Assembly: GCA_005884115.1 (NCBI GenBank)
Contig: VAXW01000002.1
Coordinates: 372,001-436,000, forward strand
Length of the DNA: 64,000 nt
Reading direction: 5' to 3'
From: Actinomycetota bacterium
GTDB lineage: Bacteria > Actinomycetota > Thermoleophilia > Solirubrobacterales > Solirubrobacteraceae
Below are positions 24,837 through 32,946 of this stretch, in pieces. The notes beneath the pieces are model-generated. The model did not search any database. It was given only the letters and a program-made list of their open reading frames with translations, and was not told the DNA's origin. The first letter of the stretch is position 1; every line of letters starts with the position of its first letter. The position numbers and the translations under genes are program-made.

Positions 24837-25111
24837 CGCCGTTTGCTCGTTGCCCGGGCCGACTTCTTCGCGCCCGGTTTGGTTTTGGGCCTGGCATTGG
24901 CTCTCGTAATCGCCATGCGCACGGCGTCTTCCTGCTTGCCGGTGATCGCAGCGATTGTCTTGTAGCTCAGCCCGCAGCTGTCGAGTAGCACCTCGATGCG
25001 TGCCGCGTCGGGTTCGTCGGCGACCCGCTTTTCGCGCTCGTCGATGAGCAGCGCCGTGATTGCAAGCAGCAGCTCCTCGGCGTTCGGTTGGGTGTGGCCT
25101 GCTGATGCCAT
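24833..25111 (-). CDS. Small sigma-region-4-like HTH protein
   Basis: The 92-residue protein has an N-terminal helix (AEELLLAITALLIDEREKR) and a C-terminal HTH, DSCGLSYKTIAAITGKQEDAVRMAITRA, which reads like sigma factor region 4 (G-x-S-x-x-x-I-A-x-x-x-G). A Lys/Arg-rich tail follows. Start overlaps the next gene by ATGA and follows the previous stop directly (25112). It may be a DNA-binding or RNA-polymerase-contacting subunit; there is no sigma region 2. Confidence 0.65.
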   Translation of the reverse strand: MASAGHTQPNAEELLLAITALLIDEREKRVADEPDAARIEVLLDSCGLSYKTIAAITGKQEDAVRMAITRANARPKTKPGAKKSARATSKRR

Positions 25112-25444
25112 CTAGCCCTCGAAAAGCCCGGTGCTTCGATATGAGACAGATCGCCCGCTCCCGCGGCGGGTCAGTGCGCCGCGACTGACGAGCTCGGCGA
25201 TCCGGCGTTCGACTCTCGGCTGTGACTGTCCGCTCGCTCTGCGTGCAGCTGCCTTCAGTTCTCCCGCTCCGATCCTATCGCCAGCGTTCGCGACCAGCGC
25301 ATTGAAGACCTTGTCGGATTCAAGCTGCTCGCGCTCGCGGGCGAGGTGGTCTCGGAGCCCGACCAGGATGAGCGCAATTAGCAGATCGAGCTTCTGCTCG
25401 ATCGCGCCGCCATCGGTCAATTGCGTGCGTGCCTCGCTTCCCAC
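25112..25444 (-). CDS. Winged-helix protein, first gene of small-HTH operon
   Basis: The 110-residue product starts at GTG 25444. It has an N-terminal helix (IEQKLDLLIALILVGLRDHL) similar in pattern to those of the next genes, and a C-terminal winged helix: VFNALVANAGDRIGAGELKAAA, then PRVERRIAELVSRGALTRRG with a wing VSYRSTGLF. It is directly followed without spacing by 24833-25111. Probably a regulator or DNA-binding subunit of the operon. Confidence 0.6.
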   Translation of the reverse strand: MGSEARTQLTDGGAIEQKLDLLIALILVGLRDHLAREREQLESDKVFNALVANAGDRIGAGELKAAARRASGQSQPRVERRIAELVSRGALTRRGSGRSVSYRSTGLFEG

Positions 25445-25520
25445 GCAAAGAAGCGTACGCTCGCTTAACGACGTCTCCAGTGCCTATCCGGATTGTGCGA
25501 GCGCCGATCGTCCCACTGGG

Positions 25521-26460
25521 CTACGTGCCCGCGATGCCCAATCGGTGTCGCTTAGAAGCGCGGCTCGCCCACGGCAGTCGCTTGATGGCGCCGCGAAGCT
25601 GGTGGGCGTTCACGCGGGTGTAGCGCTGGGTCGAGTCCAGGTGCTTGCGCCCGAGCAGCTCTTGGATCTGGCGCAGGTTCGCGCCCGCGCTCAAAAGCTC
25701 GGTGGCGAAGACGTGGCGCAGCGTGTGGGGCGTGATGCGCTTACGCGTGTCGACTCCCGCCGCGCGAGCGTAGCGGCGAAAGGTGGCGGTGAGGATCGTC
25801 GGGGAGAGGCGGTTGCCGAGCACGCCCACGAACAGCGCCGGGTGATCGCGCGGCGTACGCGTGTCTCGGTAGGCGAGCAGAAGCGGCACCAGGCCGGGGT
25901 ACAGCGGCGCCACACGCGCGCCCGCCCTTGGCGTTGCGCACACGGATCAGACGGCGGTCGAGATCGACGTCGTCCCAATCCAGCCCGAGCAGCTCCGAGC
26001 GGCGCAGGCCGGCGTAGGCGAACAGGGCCAGCAGTAGCCGGTCGCGCTCGAGCTTGCCGGCGTGGCCCCGGACCCAGACCCCGTCGTAGCAGGGGGTGTC
26101 GAACAGTCGCGAGAGCTCACGGCGATCGAGCACGTCGGGCAGGACTTCGCGCTTCTTCGGCGTGCGCAGCACGTGCGCGGGGCTGCGCTTGAGGTGCTCA
26201 CTCTCAACACAGAAGCGAAAGAAGCAGCGCAGCGCCGCAATCGTGCGCGCCTGGCTCGACGGCGCCGGGCGATGTGTGGCCTCCTCGGCCAGGAACCGGC
26301 GCAGGTCCCCGGTGCGGATCTCAGCCAGCGCCGCGATGCCCCGGCCGCACAGGAACTGAAGACACGCGCGCACGTCGCGCGCATAGGCATTGCAGGTGAG
26401 CTCGGCCAGACGGCGCTCGACACGGCAGTAGATGAGGAAGTCAGACAGGGCATCGAACAT
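25521..26460 (-). pseudogene. XerC/D-like tyrosine recombinase, frameshifted
   Basis: The first frame (26460 to about 25925) has the SAM-like N-terminal domain FLIYCRVERRLAELTCNAYARDVRACLQFL and the catalytic Arg in AGLRRSELLGLDWDD; the second frame continues with VAPLYPGLVPLLLAYRD, the TPHTLRHVFATELLSAG box and LGRKHLDSTQRYTRV with the nucleophile Tyr. The frame changes near 25920 within a G/C-rich run. All catalytic residues are present, so the lesion is recent or a sequencing slip. It could be the recombinase of a second element, as a tRNA-Arg(CCG) fragment lies 1.4 kb away. Confidence 0.8.
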
Positions 26461-26622
26461 GTGCCTCTCGCTTTCGGGCAGGCCCCAGCTCCGTCGAGCC
26501 TCGTATGGCGATTCTCCAGCTTACGGTCGGCCTAACTGGGGATGCGCGCCGGACGCGCGTCAGCCGCTTCAGGCGCACCAAGTGTGCGCTGCCCAACAGC
26601 GCCCGTGATAGGACTTCTCGGC

Positions 26623-27639
26623 ATGGCGGTCTGGACAGTCAAGGCGGGAAGACACGGCGAGCGCGAGGAAAGGTGCCTCGAGCACAGCGTGGTCGGGGGC
26701 CGCTGGGGACGCATCTCTGATCTGAGCGACGTCAGAACTCGGCGCGAACTCAACGCTCTCTGTGAAAGAGAGGAGCCGGAGTGGTCGGCGAAGACCCGCG
26801 CGAACTACGTCGCGCAGCTGTGGTCCCTGCGCGAGCGAATGCTGATCGAAGAGTTGGTGGTGTTGCCGCTCAAGACGACCGGCACCGTGGCCGTGGGACG
26901 TATCTCGGGCCCATACGCCTATCGAACTGATCTAGGCGAAGAGCTCTGCCACGTTCGCCCGGTTTCGTGGATCAAGACCGACCTACCGCGAGACAGCTTC
27001 GACCAAGACCTTCTTTACTCCTTCGGTGCCTTCCTGACGGTTGGGCGCGTTCGTCGCGACAAGGCCGAGGAGCGGATTCTCGCGGCCGCCAGCGGCCAGA
27101 CGCCGGACCTGCAACCGGCGTCCGAGCCGTCTGGCGACGACGCGATCGACGTCGAGGCCGCGCCCGATCCCGCCCAGCTGGCGCGCGAGCAGATCCGCCA
27201 ACGGATCAGCCAGACGATCGCCGGTCACGACTTGGCCTACCTCGTCGGGGCGATCTTCGAGGCACGCGGGTTTTCGGTGACGGCGAGCCCGCCCGGAGCA
27301 GACGGCGGGATCGACCTCCTGATGGGATCTGGTCCGACGGGCCGGGAGAGCCCGCGCATCGTCGGACAGGTCAAGACCGGCCAGGCGGGTGTGGATGACT
27401 ATCGGGCAATCTTTGGTCTGAAGGAGGCGCGCCGCGCAGACCAAGGCCTGCTGGTCGCGTGGGGGGGATTTAGGGGCAACGTCAAGCGCGAGGCGCAGGC
27501 CGAGCACTTCTCGATGGCGCTGTGGGACGCGGACGATCTCCTCGACGCCCTGTTCGGCACGTACGAGCAGCTACGAGAGGACATGAAATCGCGCCTGCCT
27601 TTGAAGCGCACGTGGACGCTCGTCCTCGACCCGGAATGA
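26623..27639 (+). CDS. Mrr-like restriction endonuclease
   Basis: The 338-residue protein has an N-terminal domain (VGRISGPYAYR around residue 85, a small beta-barrel typical of DNA-base readers in such enzymes) and a C-terminal Mrr catalytic domain: LVGAIFEARGFSVTASPPGADGGIDLLMG followed by IVGQVKTG, giving the D...Q-x-K nuclease core, and LLVAWGGF after it. Known relatives cut modified or foreign DNA. ATG 26623 is chosen because the upstream extension has no family-like sequence. It stands alone, divergent from the recombinase pseudogene. Confidence 0.88.
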   Translation: MAVWTVKAGRHGEREERCLEHSVVGGRWGRISDLSDVRTRRELNALCEREEPEWSAKTRANYVAQLWSLRERMLIEELVVLPLKTTGTVAVGRISGPYAYRTDLGEELCHVRPVSWIKTDLPRDSFDQDLLYSFGAFLTVGRVRRDKAEERILAAASGQTPDLQPASEPSGDDAIDVEAAPDPAQLAREQIRQRISQTIAGHDLAYLVGAIFEARGFSVTASPPGADGGIDLLMGSGPTGRESPRIVGQVKTGQAGVDDYRAIFGLKEARRADQGLLVAWGGFRGNVKREAQAEHFSMALWDADDLLDALFGTYEQLREDMKSRLPLKRTWTLVLDPE

Positions 27640-27825
27640 GGGCACCACGGAACCGAAACCTGAGCCGCGGCATCCGCGTGTGCGGTCCGTGTGCGGTAGA
27701 CCTTTCGCCCGGGCATTGCAGCGAGACCGCCGCGCCGGCGTCAAACGCCAAGATCCCAATCACAGAGGCAAGATACGGGCCCTCAGGAGGGCCCCGGCGG
27801 CTCTCTGCATCCAACAACAGGTCAA

Positions 27826-27872
27826 TCGGGGCGCCCGGATTTGAACCGGGTGTTTGCGGCTCCGGAGACCGC
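27826..27872 (-). repeat. 3' fragment of a tRNA-Arg (anticodon CCG), attachment-site relic
   Basis: The fragment contains an intact anticodon arm GCGGT-CTCCGGA-GCCGC (anticodon CCG), variable loop, T-arm CCCGG-TTCAAAT-CCGGG and the 3' acceptor strand CGCCCCG. Similarity stops at the 5' edge of the anticodon stem; no D-arm or 5' acceptor strand is present. Such 3' halves are left by integrases that use the 3' end of a tRNA gene. It implies a second element, with attachment site at a tRNA-Arg(CCG) that is not in this window. Confidence 0.75.
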
Positions 27873-27910
27873 GCAGAGCGCGAGCCCCGCATGAGTTCAC
27901 GGCTGCCGAG

Positions 27911-28627
27911 CTACGCCGCCGGGAGCCGACTGGCCAGCTCCGTGTGGATGACGCGGGCGTGCTCTGCAGTCAACGACCCCGCTCTGTTTAGTCGCTTAGC
28001 CAACCGACGAGGGTAGTAGAGCGGGAAGCCGTTGATCTTGAGTGTCCGTAGAACCGGAAGGCCGCTATCGGCCATGAATCCCTCTGGCGCAAGAAAGCAC
28101 AGGCACCCACAAACGGGGACCTTGGGCGCCACGTGTGCAAGCGCATCCTGCACGACGGCGATCTGCTTGACAAGGCCGTCAACGAGCTTGGTCTGGTCAC
28201 GGCCGGCGATCTTGAGCTTCGACGCGCCGAACAGCGGCGTGACCACCCTGATCGCTCCGCGGTAGCGCTTGGCATCGATCACGTACACGCCCGTGGCGGC
28301 CACGGCGATGTGATCGATGTTGGCGCGACTGTTCGGCATCCGCCGGTCGTGGAGCATCAGGACACCGGGACACCTTCGGGCGAGCGCTGCCGCAAGGAGC
28401 CGCTCGCCCTGCGCACCAATCGCCCAGTTCTTCTCATCGGCCATCTGACGCTTCTCCTTCGCCGACGGACCAAAGAGCGTGACAATCAGCCAGCGCAAAC
28501 TCCACTTGTGCGGCGCGTTCTGGAGTCTTCGTTGACGCCGACGCTCGGCCTCGCGGCCAGCGCTACCTCCCGCGACGCCTGGATCTGGCTCCTCTTGCGC
28601 ACTCATCCCGGTGGGTATCGACAACAC
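27911..28627 (-). CDS. NERD-domain protein (nuclease-related)
   Basis: The 238-residue protein has a charged N-terminal region, a short hydrophobic segment (LRWLIVTLFGP), and a NERD domain: WAIGAQGERLLAAALARRCPGVLMLHDRRMPNSRANIDHIAVAATGVYVIDAKRYRG; the E...D-x-I-D-H...D-A-K pattern matches the nuclease-like core. A KLVDGLVKQIAVVQDAL helix and a C-terminal strand-rich part follow. An alternative start is ATG 28606. Such proteins are frequent in islands; substrates are unknown. It begins just beyond the tRNA fragment. Confidence 0.87.
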   Translation of the reverse strand: MLSIPTGMSAQEEPDPGVAGGSAGREAERRRQRRLQNAPHKWSLRWLIVTLFGPSAKEKRQMADEKNWAIGAQGERLLAAALARRCPGVLMLHDRRMPNSRANIDHIAVAATGVYVIDAKRYRGAIRVVTPLFGASKLKIAGRDQTKLVDGLVKQIAVVQDALAHVAPKVPVCGCLCFLAPEGFMADSGLPVLRTLKINGFPLYYPRRLAKRLNRAGSLTAEHARVIHTELASRLPAA

Positions 28628-28852
28628 CGTTGCTGGGCTCTAGTTTGCGCTCAATCGTGCCGGCTCGTCTTTGGCGACCTACCGGCATCGCTCGCTAGTC
28701 TGGCACGCCCGCAACCGCTGCCTGCGAGCGCACGAACCGCCTGTGATGGCGCGCCTGGGCCCTCGCCACCGACGGCAGGGACGACGCCACGACTGCTCCC
28801 GCGGCAACTATGGATGGGGCAAGTCAAGCGGAGGCCTCGCTCGTGCTTCACG

Positions 28853-29809
28853 CTAGCCCGCCGGTCTCCCGTCGGTGGCGAACAACGAGGGGAGCTCATA
28901 CACCAGCGATCGAGCCGAACAGATGCCCGGATCCTCGCGCAGCGCGGGCGGCAGACTCGGTGTCCGCTGCATTCTCCAGTCTCCAGCGAGAACACGCTCG
29001 CGACTGGTGAAGACGACCCGCTGCCTTGCCGGATGAGTACCTTCGCGCGGTCCGGCGTGGTCGTTGCCTTGCCACGCGGAGAATGTCTGATCGGCCGTCT
29101 CGATCAGGCGGCGTAGAGGCTGCTCGCGTGCCGTCAGAAAGATCACCGAAGGCGGGATCGAGTGTCGTGCGAAGGGGCTCTCGCGCCAGCCCTCGAGCAG
29201 CCAGTCGTCGTATCGCCGCAGGCGGTCTATCTGCTTGTGCGGGCGTTCAGTCCGGTCGTACTCGATCAGAACCGCCCAGCGGTTCTCGCCCGATCCGCCG
29301 ATAAGTGTGGCGTCGGGCTCGAGGTAGCCTCGACGGCTGCCTTCGGGGTGCAGTCGCGTCCCTCGCGGTGGCTGGGCGGCGGGCGAGCGCTCCCCCTCCC
29401 CGCGCGCGGCGCTGTCAATGCGCCCCGAGCGCGGTCCCATCAAGGTGAAGGGCATCCTGTCGATGAGTCCTCCACCTCGGGGCCCCGCCGCTTCCCGGGC
29501 TACGCGAAGGACCAGCGCGGCCAGCTGCAGATCGTGTTCGGTGTAGCTGATGCTCGTAAGCGCGGCTGGGACGTAGGTGCGCTCGCTTGGCGCCATGCCT
29601 CGTCTTCTCAGCGCCGACCAACCCGGAGAGCTGAGTCGGTAGTTCCATTCAGCGCTCCCGCGCTCGGATAGCGGGCGAAAGCGATCCATGTATCCGCCGT
29701 CGTGCAGGCGCTTGAGCCGCGCCTGTCCCGCCCGTTCGCCGCGCTCGCCCCATCCGAGCAGCACGAGCTGGCTTGTGGAGAGGAAGTTCACGTCGTAGAG
29801 CAGCGCCAT
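28853..29809 (-). CDS. Replication-relaxation family protein, probably 5'-truncated
   Basis: The product has TERDLRLMALLYDVNFLSTSQLVLLGWG, a winged helix typical of the family's N terminus, and in the middle EPDATLIGGSGENRWAVLIEYDRTERPHKQIDRLRRYDDWL, the catalytic-like half with acidic residues and E-Y-D. I list from ATG 29809 (318 residues), but the family usually begins about 15 residues earlier, and the preceding DNA is the IS30 fragment. The native start and promoter were therefore lost. The family is found on actinobacterial plasmids and conjugative elements and is thought to help initiation of replication or transfer. Confidence 0.72.
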   Translation of the reverse strand: MALLYDVNFLSTSQLVLLGWGERGERAGQARLKRLHDGGYMDRFRPLSERGSAEWNYRLSSPGWSALRRRGMAPSERTYVPAALTSISYTEHDLQLAALVLRVAREAAGPRGGGLIDRMPFTLMGPRSGRIDSAARGEGERSPAAQPPRGTRLHPEGSRRGYLEPDATLIGGSGENRWAVLIEYDRTERPHKQIDRLRRYDDWLLEGWRESPFARHSIPPSVIFLTAREQPLRRLIETADQTFSAWQGNDHAGPREGTHPARQRVVFTSRERVLAGDWRMQRTPSLPPALREDPGICSARSLVYELPSLFATDGRPAG

Positions 29810-29870
29810 CAGGCGGAGATCGCGCTCGGTGAGTGCGACCGCCGGCGCCGGCTGCTCGCGGTGTCCCCAC

Positions 29871-30480
29871 TGGATATCGAGACGGCGTCGCGGATCTGCC
29901 CTTGGCCGGCGCTCCTGCTGGCAGCGGCCTTCGGTCGACGGACGGAGCCAGCTTGGCGGAGGTGTGCGAGCAGCTCGCGCTTCAGGGCTCCCCGCGCCTG
30001 GATGAACAGCGTCCGATAGATCGTCTCGTGCGACACCCTGCCAGTGTGATCCTCGCCTCGCTCGAGCTTCAACCAGCCGGCGATCTGCCCGGGCGACCAG
30101 TCCTCGCTGAGCTTGGTCGCGACGAGCTCGCGCAGCTTTTCGTTCAGCGCGAGCTTGCATTGCTGCGGGCGCCTTGCGTTTCTCCACGTCCTCCGATCGG
30201 CGTCAGCGGCGCGATACCGCGCTCTGCCGCCGTGCCGAGTGATCTCGCGGCAGATCGTCGCCGGGGAGCGATCGAGACGACGGGCGATTGCTCGGCCCGA
30301 CTCGCCCGCCGCGAGGCCGCGTGAGATCTCCTCGCGCTCCGAGAGTGTCAACGCAAGGCGGCTGCGGCGCCGCTCAGGCGGCGTGATGCCACCGTGCTCC
30401 TTCAGCGTTGTGAAGATCGTGCCAGGCGCCCGGGCCAGCGCTCGCCCGCCGCTGGGGAGCGTCGAGAGTGGCCCGTGCAA
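29871..30480 (-). pseudogene. IS30-family transposase, N-terminal fragment
   Basis: The sequence has SRLALTLSEREEISRGLAAG with the IS30 HTH (AIARRLDRSPATICREITRHGG), RRPQQCKLALNEKLRELVATKLSEDWSPGQIAGWL and VSHETIYRTLF. It stops at GQIRDAVSI, just before the DDE catalytic domain, where the replication-relaxation gene begins. The first residues also diverge from the family. The element inserted or recombined here and cannot transpose by itself. Confidence 0.85.
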
Positions 30481-30621
30481 AAGACCTGCCTACGGCGGGA
30501 TTGCTTCCGCAGGAGATGCCGACGGACGCGCCCGGTAGATCGTGCTTCCTTGACGGCGACCAGCTATCGAAAATGATCGGCAGCTCGGTGCCGTGCCGGG
30601 ACGAGTGATCACCGCGTCGAC

Positions 30622-32076
30622 TTACGCTCGGAAGTAGACCGGCAACCTGGGCGCAGGCCCTTCGGTCGGTGCAAAGACGTAGTCAGTCAAAGCCACCCGG
30701 TTGCCGCCCGCGCGCTTGGCACGGTACATCGCGGCATCGGCCCGGGCGAGCAGCTCAGAAGAGCTCACTCCAGGGGTCGCGTCGATCGGCGCCACTCCGA
30801 TGCTAGCCGTGCTTGAGCGGCTGCCGTCTGGCGCTTCGACCTGGATCTCGGCGATCGCAGCGCAAAGGTCGCGGGAGATCTCCGCGGCCGCGGAGGGAGA
30901 TGCCTCCAGCAGCAGTGCGGCGAACTCATCGCCTCCCAGACGCCCGACGATGTCGGCCTCGCGTAGGCGACCGCTGACGACACCGGCGACGTCGCGGAGC
31001 AACTGGTCGCCGGCGGCGTGGCCCAGGGTGTCATTGATCGGCTTCATGTGATCAAGGTCGAAGAGCAGAAGACACGCGTTGTCTCCGTACCGGCGCGCGC
31101 GCGCCAGCAGCTGATCGAGCTCGTCTTCGAAGCGGTGGCGGCTGAACAGCCCCGTCAGCGAGTCGCGGTTGGCTAGCGCGTAGAGCTGCGCCTCGAGCGC
31201 GCGGCGCTTGCCGTCCGTGCGGCTCAGGGTCCTTGCACACCACCGGATCATTCCAATCAGGCCCGCTATCGCGAGCGCCGTCATCCACCAGGTCCCGGCA
31301 TGGAAGTTGAACAGACCCCCTTCCACGCTTCGCAGGTGCAGCCAGCCCAGCACGAGCGGAACCACGACGCAGAGCGGAACCATCCGCCGCACAATGACCC
31401 CAGCCGGGCTCGTGGTCGTGGCGAGCTCCAGCACGCGGCCACGTGGACGAGCGAGCAGGAGCGCCACCGAGAGCGCGAGAAAGCACAGGGCCGTGTTGAC
31501 CGCCAGCTTGGCTGCTGAGGCCGGGCCATAGAGGGTCGGGATCGAATACGCATAGCCGATGAGGCTCATGGCAGGCGCGATCACCATCGGTATCGCCAGC
31601 AGCTCCGAGACGCGCCAGCGCCACTTCCTGCCACGGTCTAGCGTCAACAGCGCACCCGTCAGAAGCAGAAAGCACACGCCGACCATCGGTGCGAAGCGGC
31701 CCGAGTAGGGCATGCCTGCGACCCGAGCTTGGTGGCGAAGGAATGGGAACTCGTCGATGCCGAGCTTGCGGTGGAGGACGTACTCGGCCAGGACGGCTAC
31801 GCCGAGCAGGCCGGGAACGCTCGCCAGCACCCGCCCCCACGTGCGACGCCGACCCTGCACCTCGGGTGCGAGGAGGAGGATGGCAGCTGCGCCCGCACCG
31901 AGGCCGAGCGCGGTTTGAGCCTCCATGGCGACGGCGCCCGGGACGACCGCGCGAACAGCGGAGACGTCCAGCCCCCACCCCACGCCGATCACGGCGATCG
32001 CGGCGGCAATCACGACTAGCCCGAGCAGCCTTACGCAAAGTCGGTAAGGCGCGTGATCCGATGCTGGCAGGGGCAC
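30622..32076 (-). CDS. Membrane diguanylate cyclase (GGDEF)
   Basis: The 484-residue protein has seven to nine transmembrane segments (residues about 15-275), then a GGDEF domain at 300-465: DSLTGLFSRHRF, FDLDHMKPINDTLGH, and an intact GGDEF at 381-385. The inhibitory-site motif R-E-A-D at 372-375, five residues before GGDEF, indicates product feedback. It should make c-di-GMP in response to an unknown membrane or external signal. It is followed, 0.9 kb away on the same strand, by an HD-GYP phosphodiesterase and then by riboswitch-controlled genes, so it probably belongs to the same circuit. Confidence 0.92.
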   Translation of the reverse strand: MPLPASDHAPYRLCVRLLGLVVIAAAIAVIGVGWGLDVSAVRAVVPGAVAMEAQTALGLGAGAAAILLLAPEVQGRRRTWGRVLASVPGLLGVAVLAEYVLHRKLGIDEFPFLRHQARVAGMPYSGRFAPMVGVCFLLLTGALLTLDRGRKWRWRVSELLAIPMVIAPAMSLIGYAYSIPTLYGPASAAKLAVNTALCFLALSVALLLARPRGRVLELATTTSPAGVIVRRMVPLCVVVPLVLGWLHLRSVEGGLFNFHAGTWWMTALAIAGLIGMIRWCARTLSRTDGKRRALEAQLYALANRDSLTGLFSRHRFEDELDQLLARARRYGDNACLLLFDLDHMKPINDTLGHAAGDQLLRDVAGVVSGRLREADIVGRLGGDEFAALLLEASPSAAAEISRDLCAAIAEIQVEAPDGSRSSTASIGVAPIDATPGVSSSELLARADAAMYRAKRAGGNRVALTDYVFAPTEGPAPRLPVYFRA

Positions 32077-32946
32077 GTTCGTCTATCGGCAACAGACGAG
32101 CGGCACCTAAGGACTGGGCGAGTGTCGCGAGGATCCGACAAAGGTCGAGCCTCGGAGCCGCGGAAGCCTTGCTGACAGACCCGCGTCCACTCAGGATGTC
32201 GGCCGGCATCACCTCGCGACCGAGCGTGACCAGCCTCTGTGCATGGCGTCGGGAACCTCACCCGGGTCCCAGCCCTGGCCGGCTCGCGCGGTCGCGTGGT
32301 CTGCCATAGGCCCACCTGCGGGCCCACCCTGAGCGTTCGGGCGCGTGCCCAACCGCTCGCCGCCGTCCCCGAAGGCCCGTGACAGACCTGGTCTCTGGCG
32401 ACTACCGTCGATTAGCACGCGATGCGGTTGCCCCCGGGAGCCCTTGACTGAACCCGGATTTGCAGAACTTCTTCTGGTAGGGGGCGCGAGCGACGTGCGC
32501 TCCCTTTGCAGGCGTTTTATTTGCGTTCTGGTACTCAACCGACTCGGTGTCAAGGCCCTCAACCTTATACGGCCGACGTAGATGCGTTCACCGCCGCCTC
32601 GTGCCTCCATTTTGCGTCCTTGTGTCAGACGTCCTGGACGGATCTGACCCGGTGGATGTTCTCAGGCTGTTCTCACGCCCGGAGCGTGCCAATTGTTGCC
32701 CCCCAACTTTGAACGGCTCGGTTGGCAGTCACCGGCGACCGCGCGACGGACGGCGTCGGATGATCGCAGACGGCGTTCAACAGGTCACGTGCCACTCTCG
32801 GCATCAATGATGCCGAGAGTGGCAGCTTGCGTTGGGGCGATGTACCTGCTTCTGGCATCCCTGAGACCTGAGGGTCGAACGCGTCACGTCGGAGCAAGCA
32901 TGTGACTGCTGCCGACTCGCGCGTCAGCCCTTCTTCATGTAGCCGG
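32077..32946. other. 870-bp region without recognised gene
   Basis: No family-like protein frame on either strand. It carries the promoter of the GGDEF gene at its left end and one long perfect inverted repeat (32790-32824). Base composition falls slightly below that of the genes. Confidence 0.5.
32790..32824. repeat. 17-bp perfect inverted repeat
   Basis: TGCCACTCTCGGCATCA (32790-32806) and its exact complement (32808-32824) are separated by one base. It sits about 120 bp past the stop of the HD-GYP gene, so a terminator is the simplest reading, though no T-run follows; an operator is an alternative. Confidence 0.65.
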
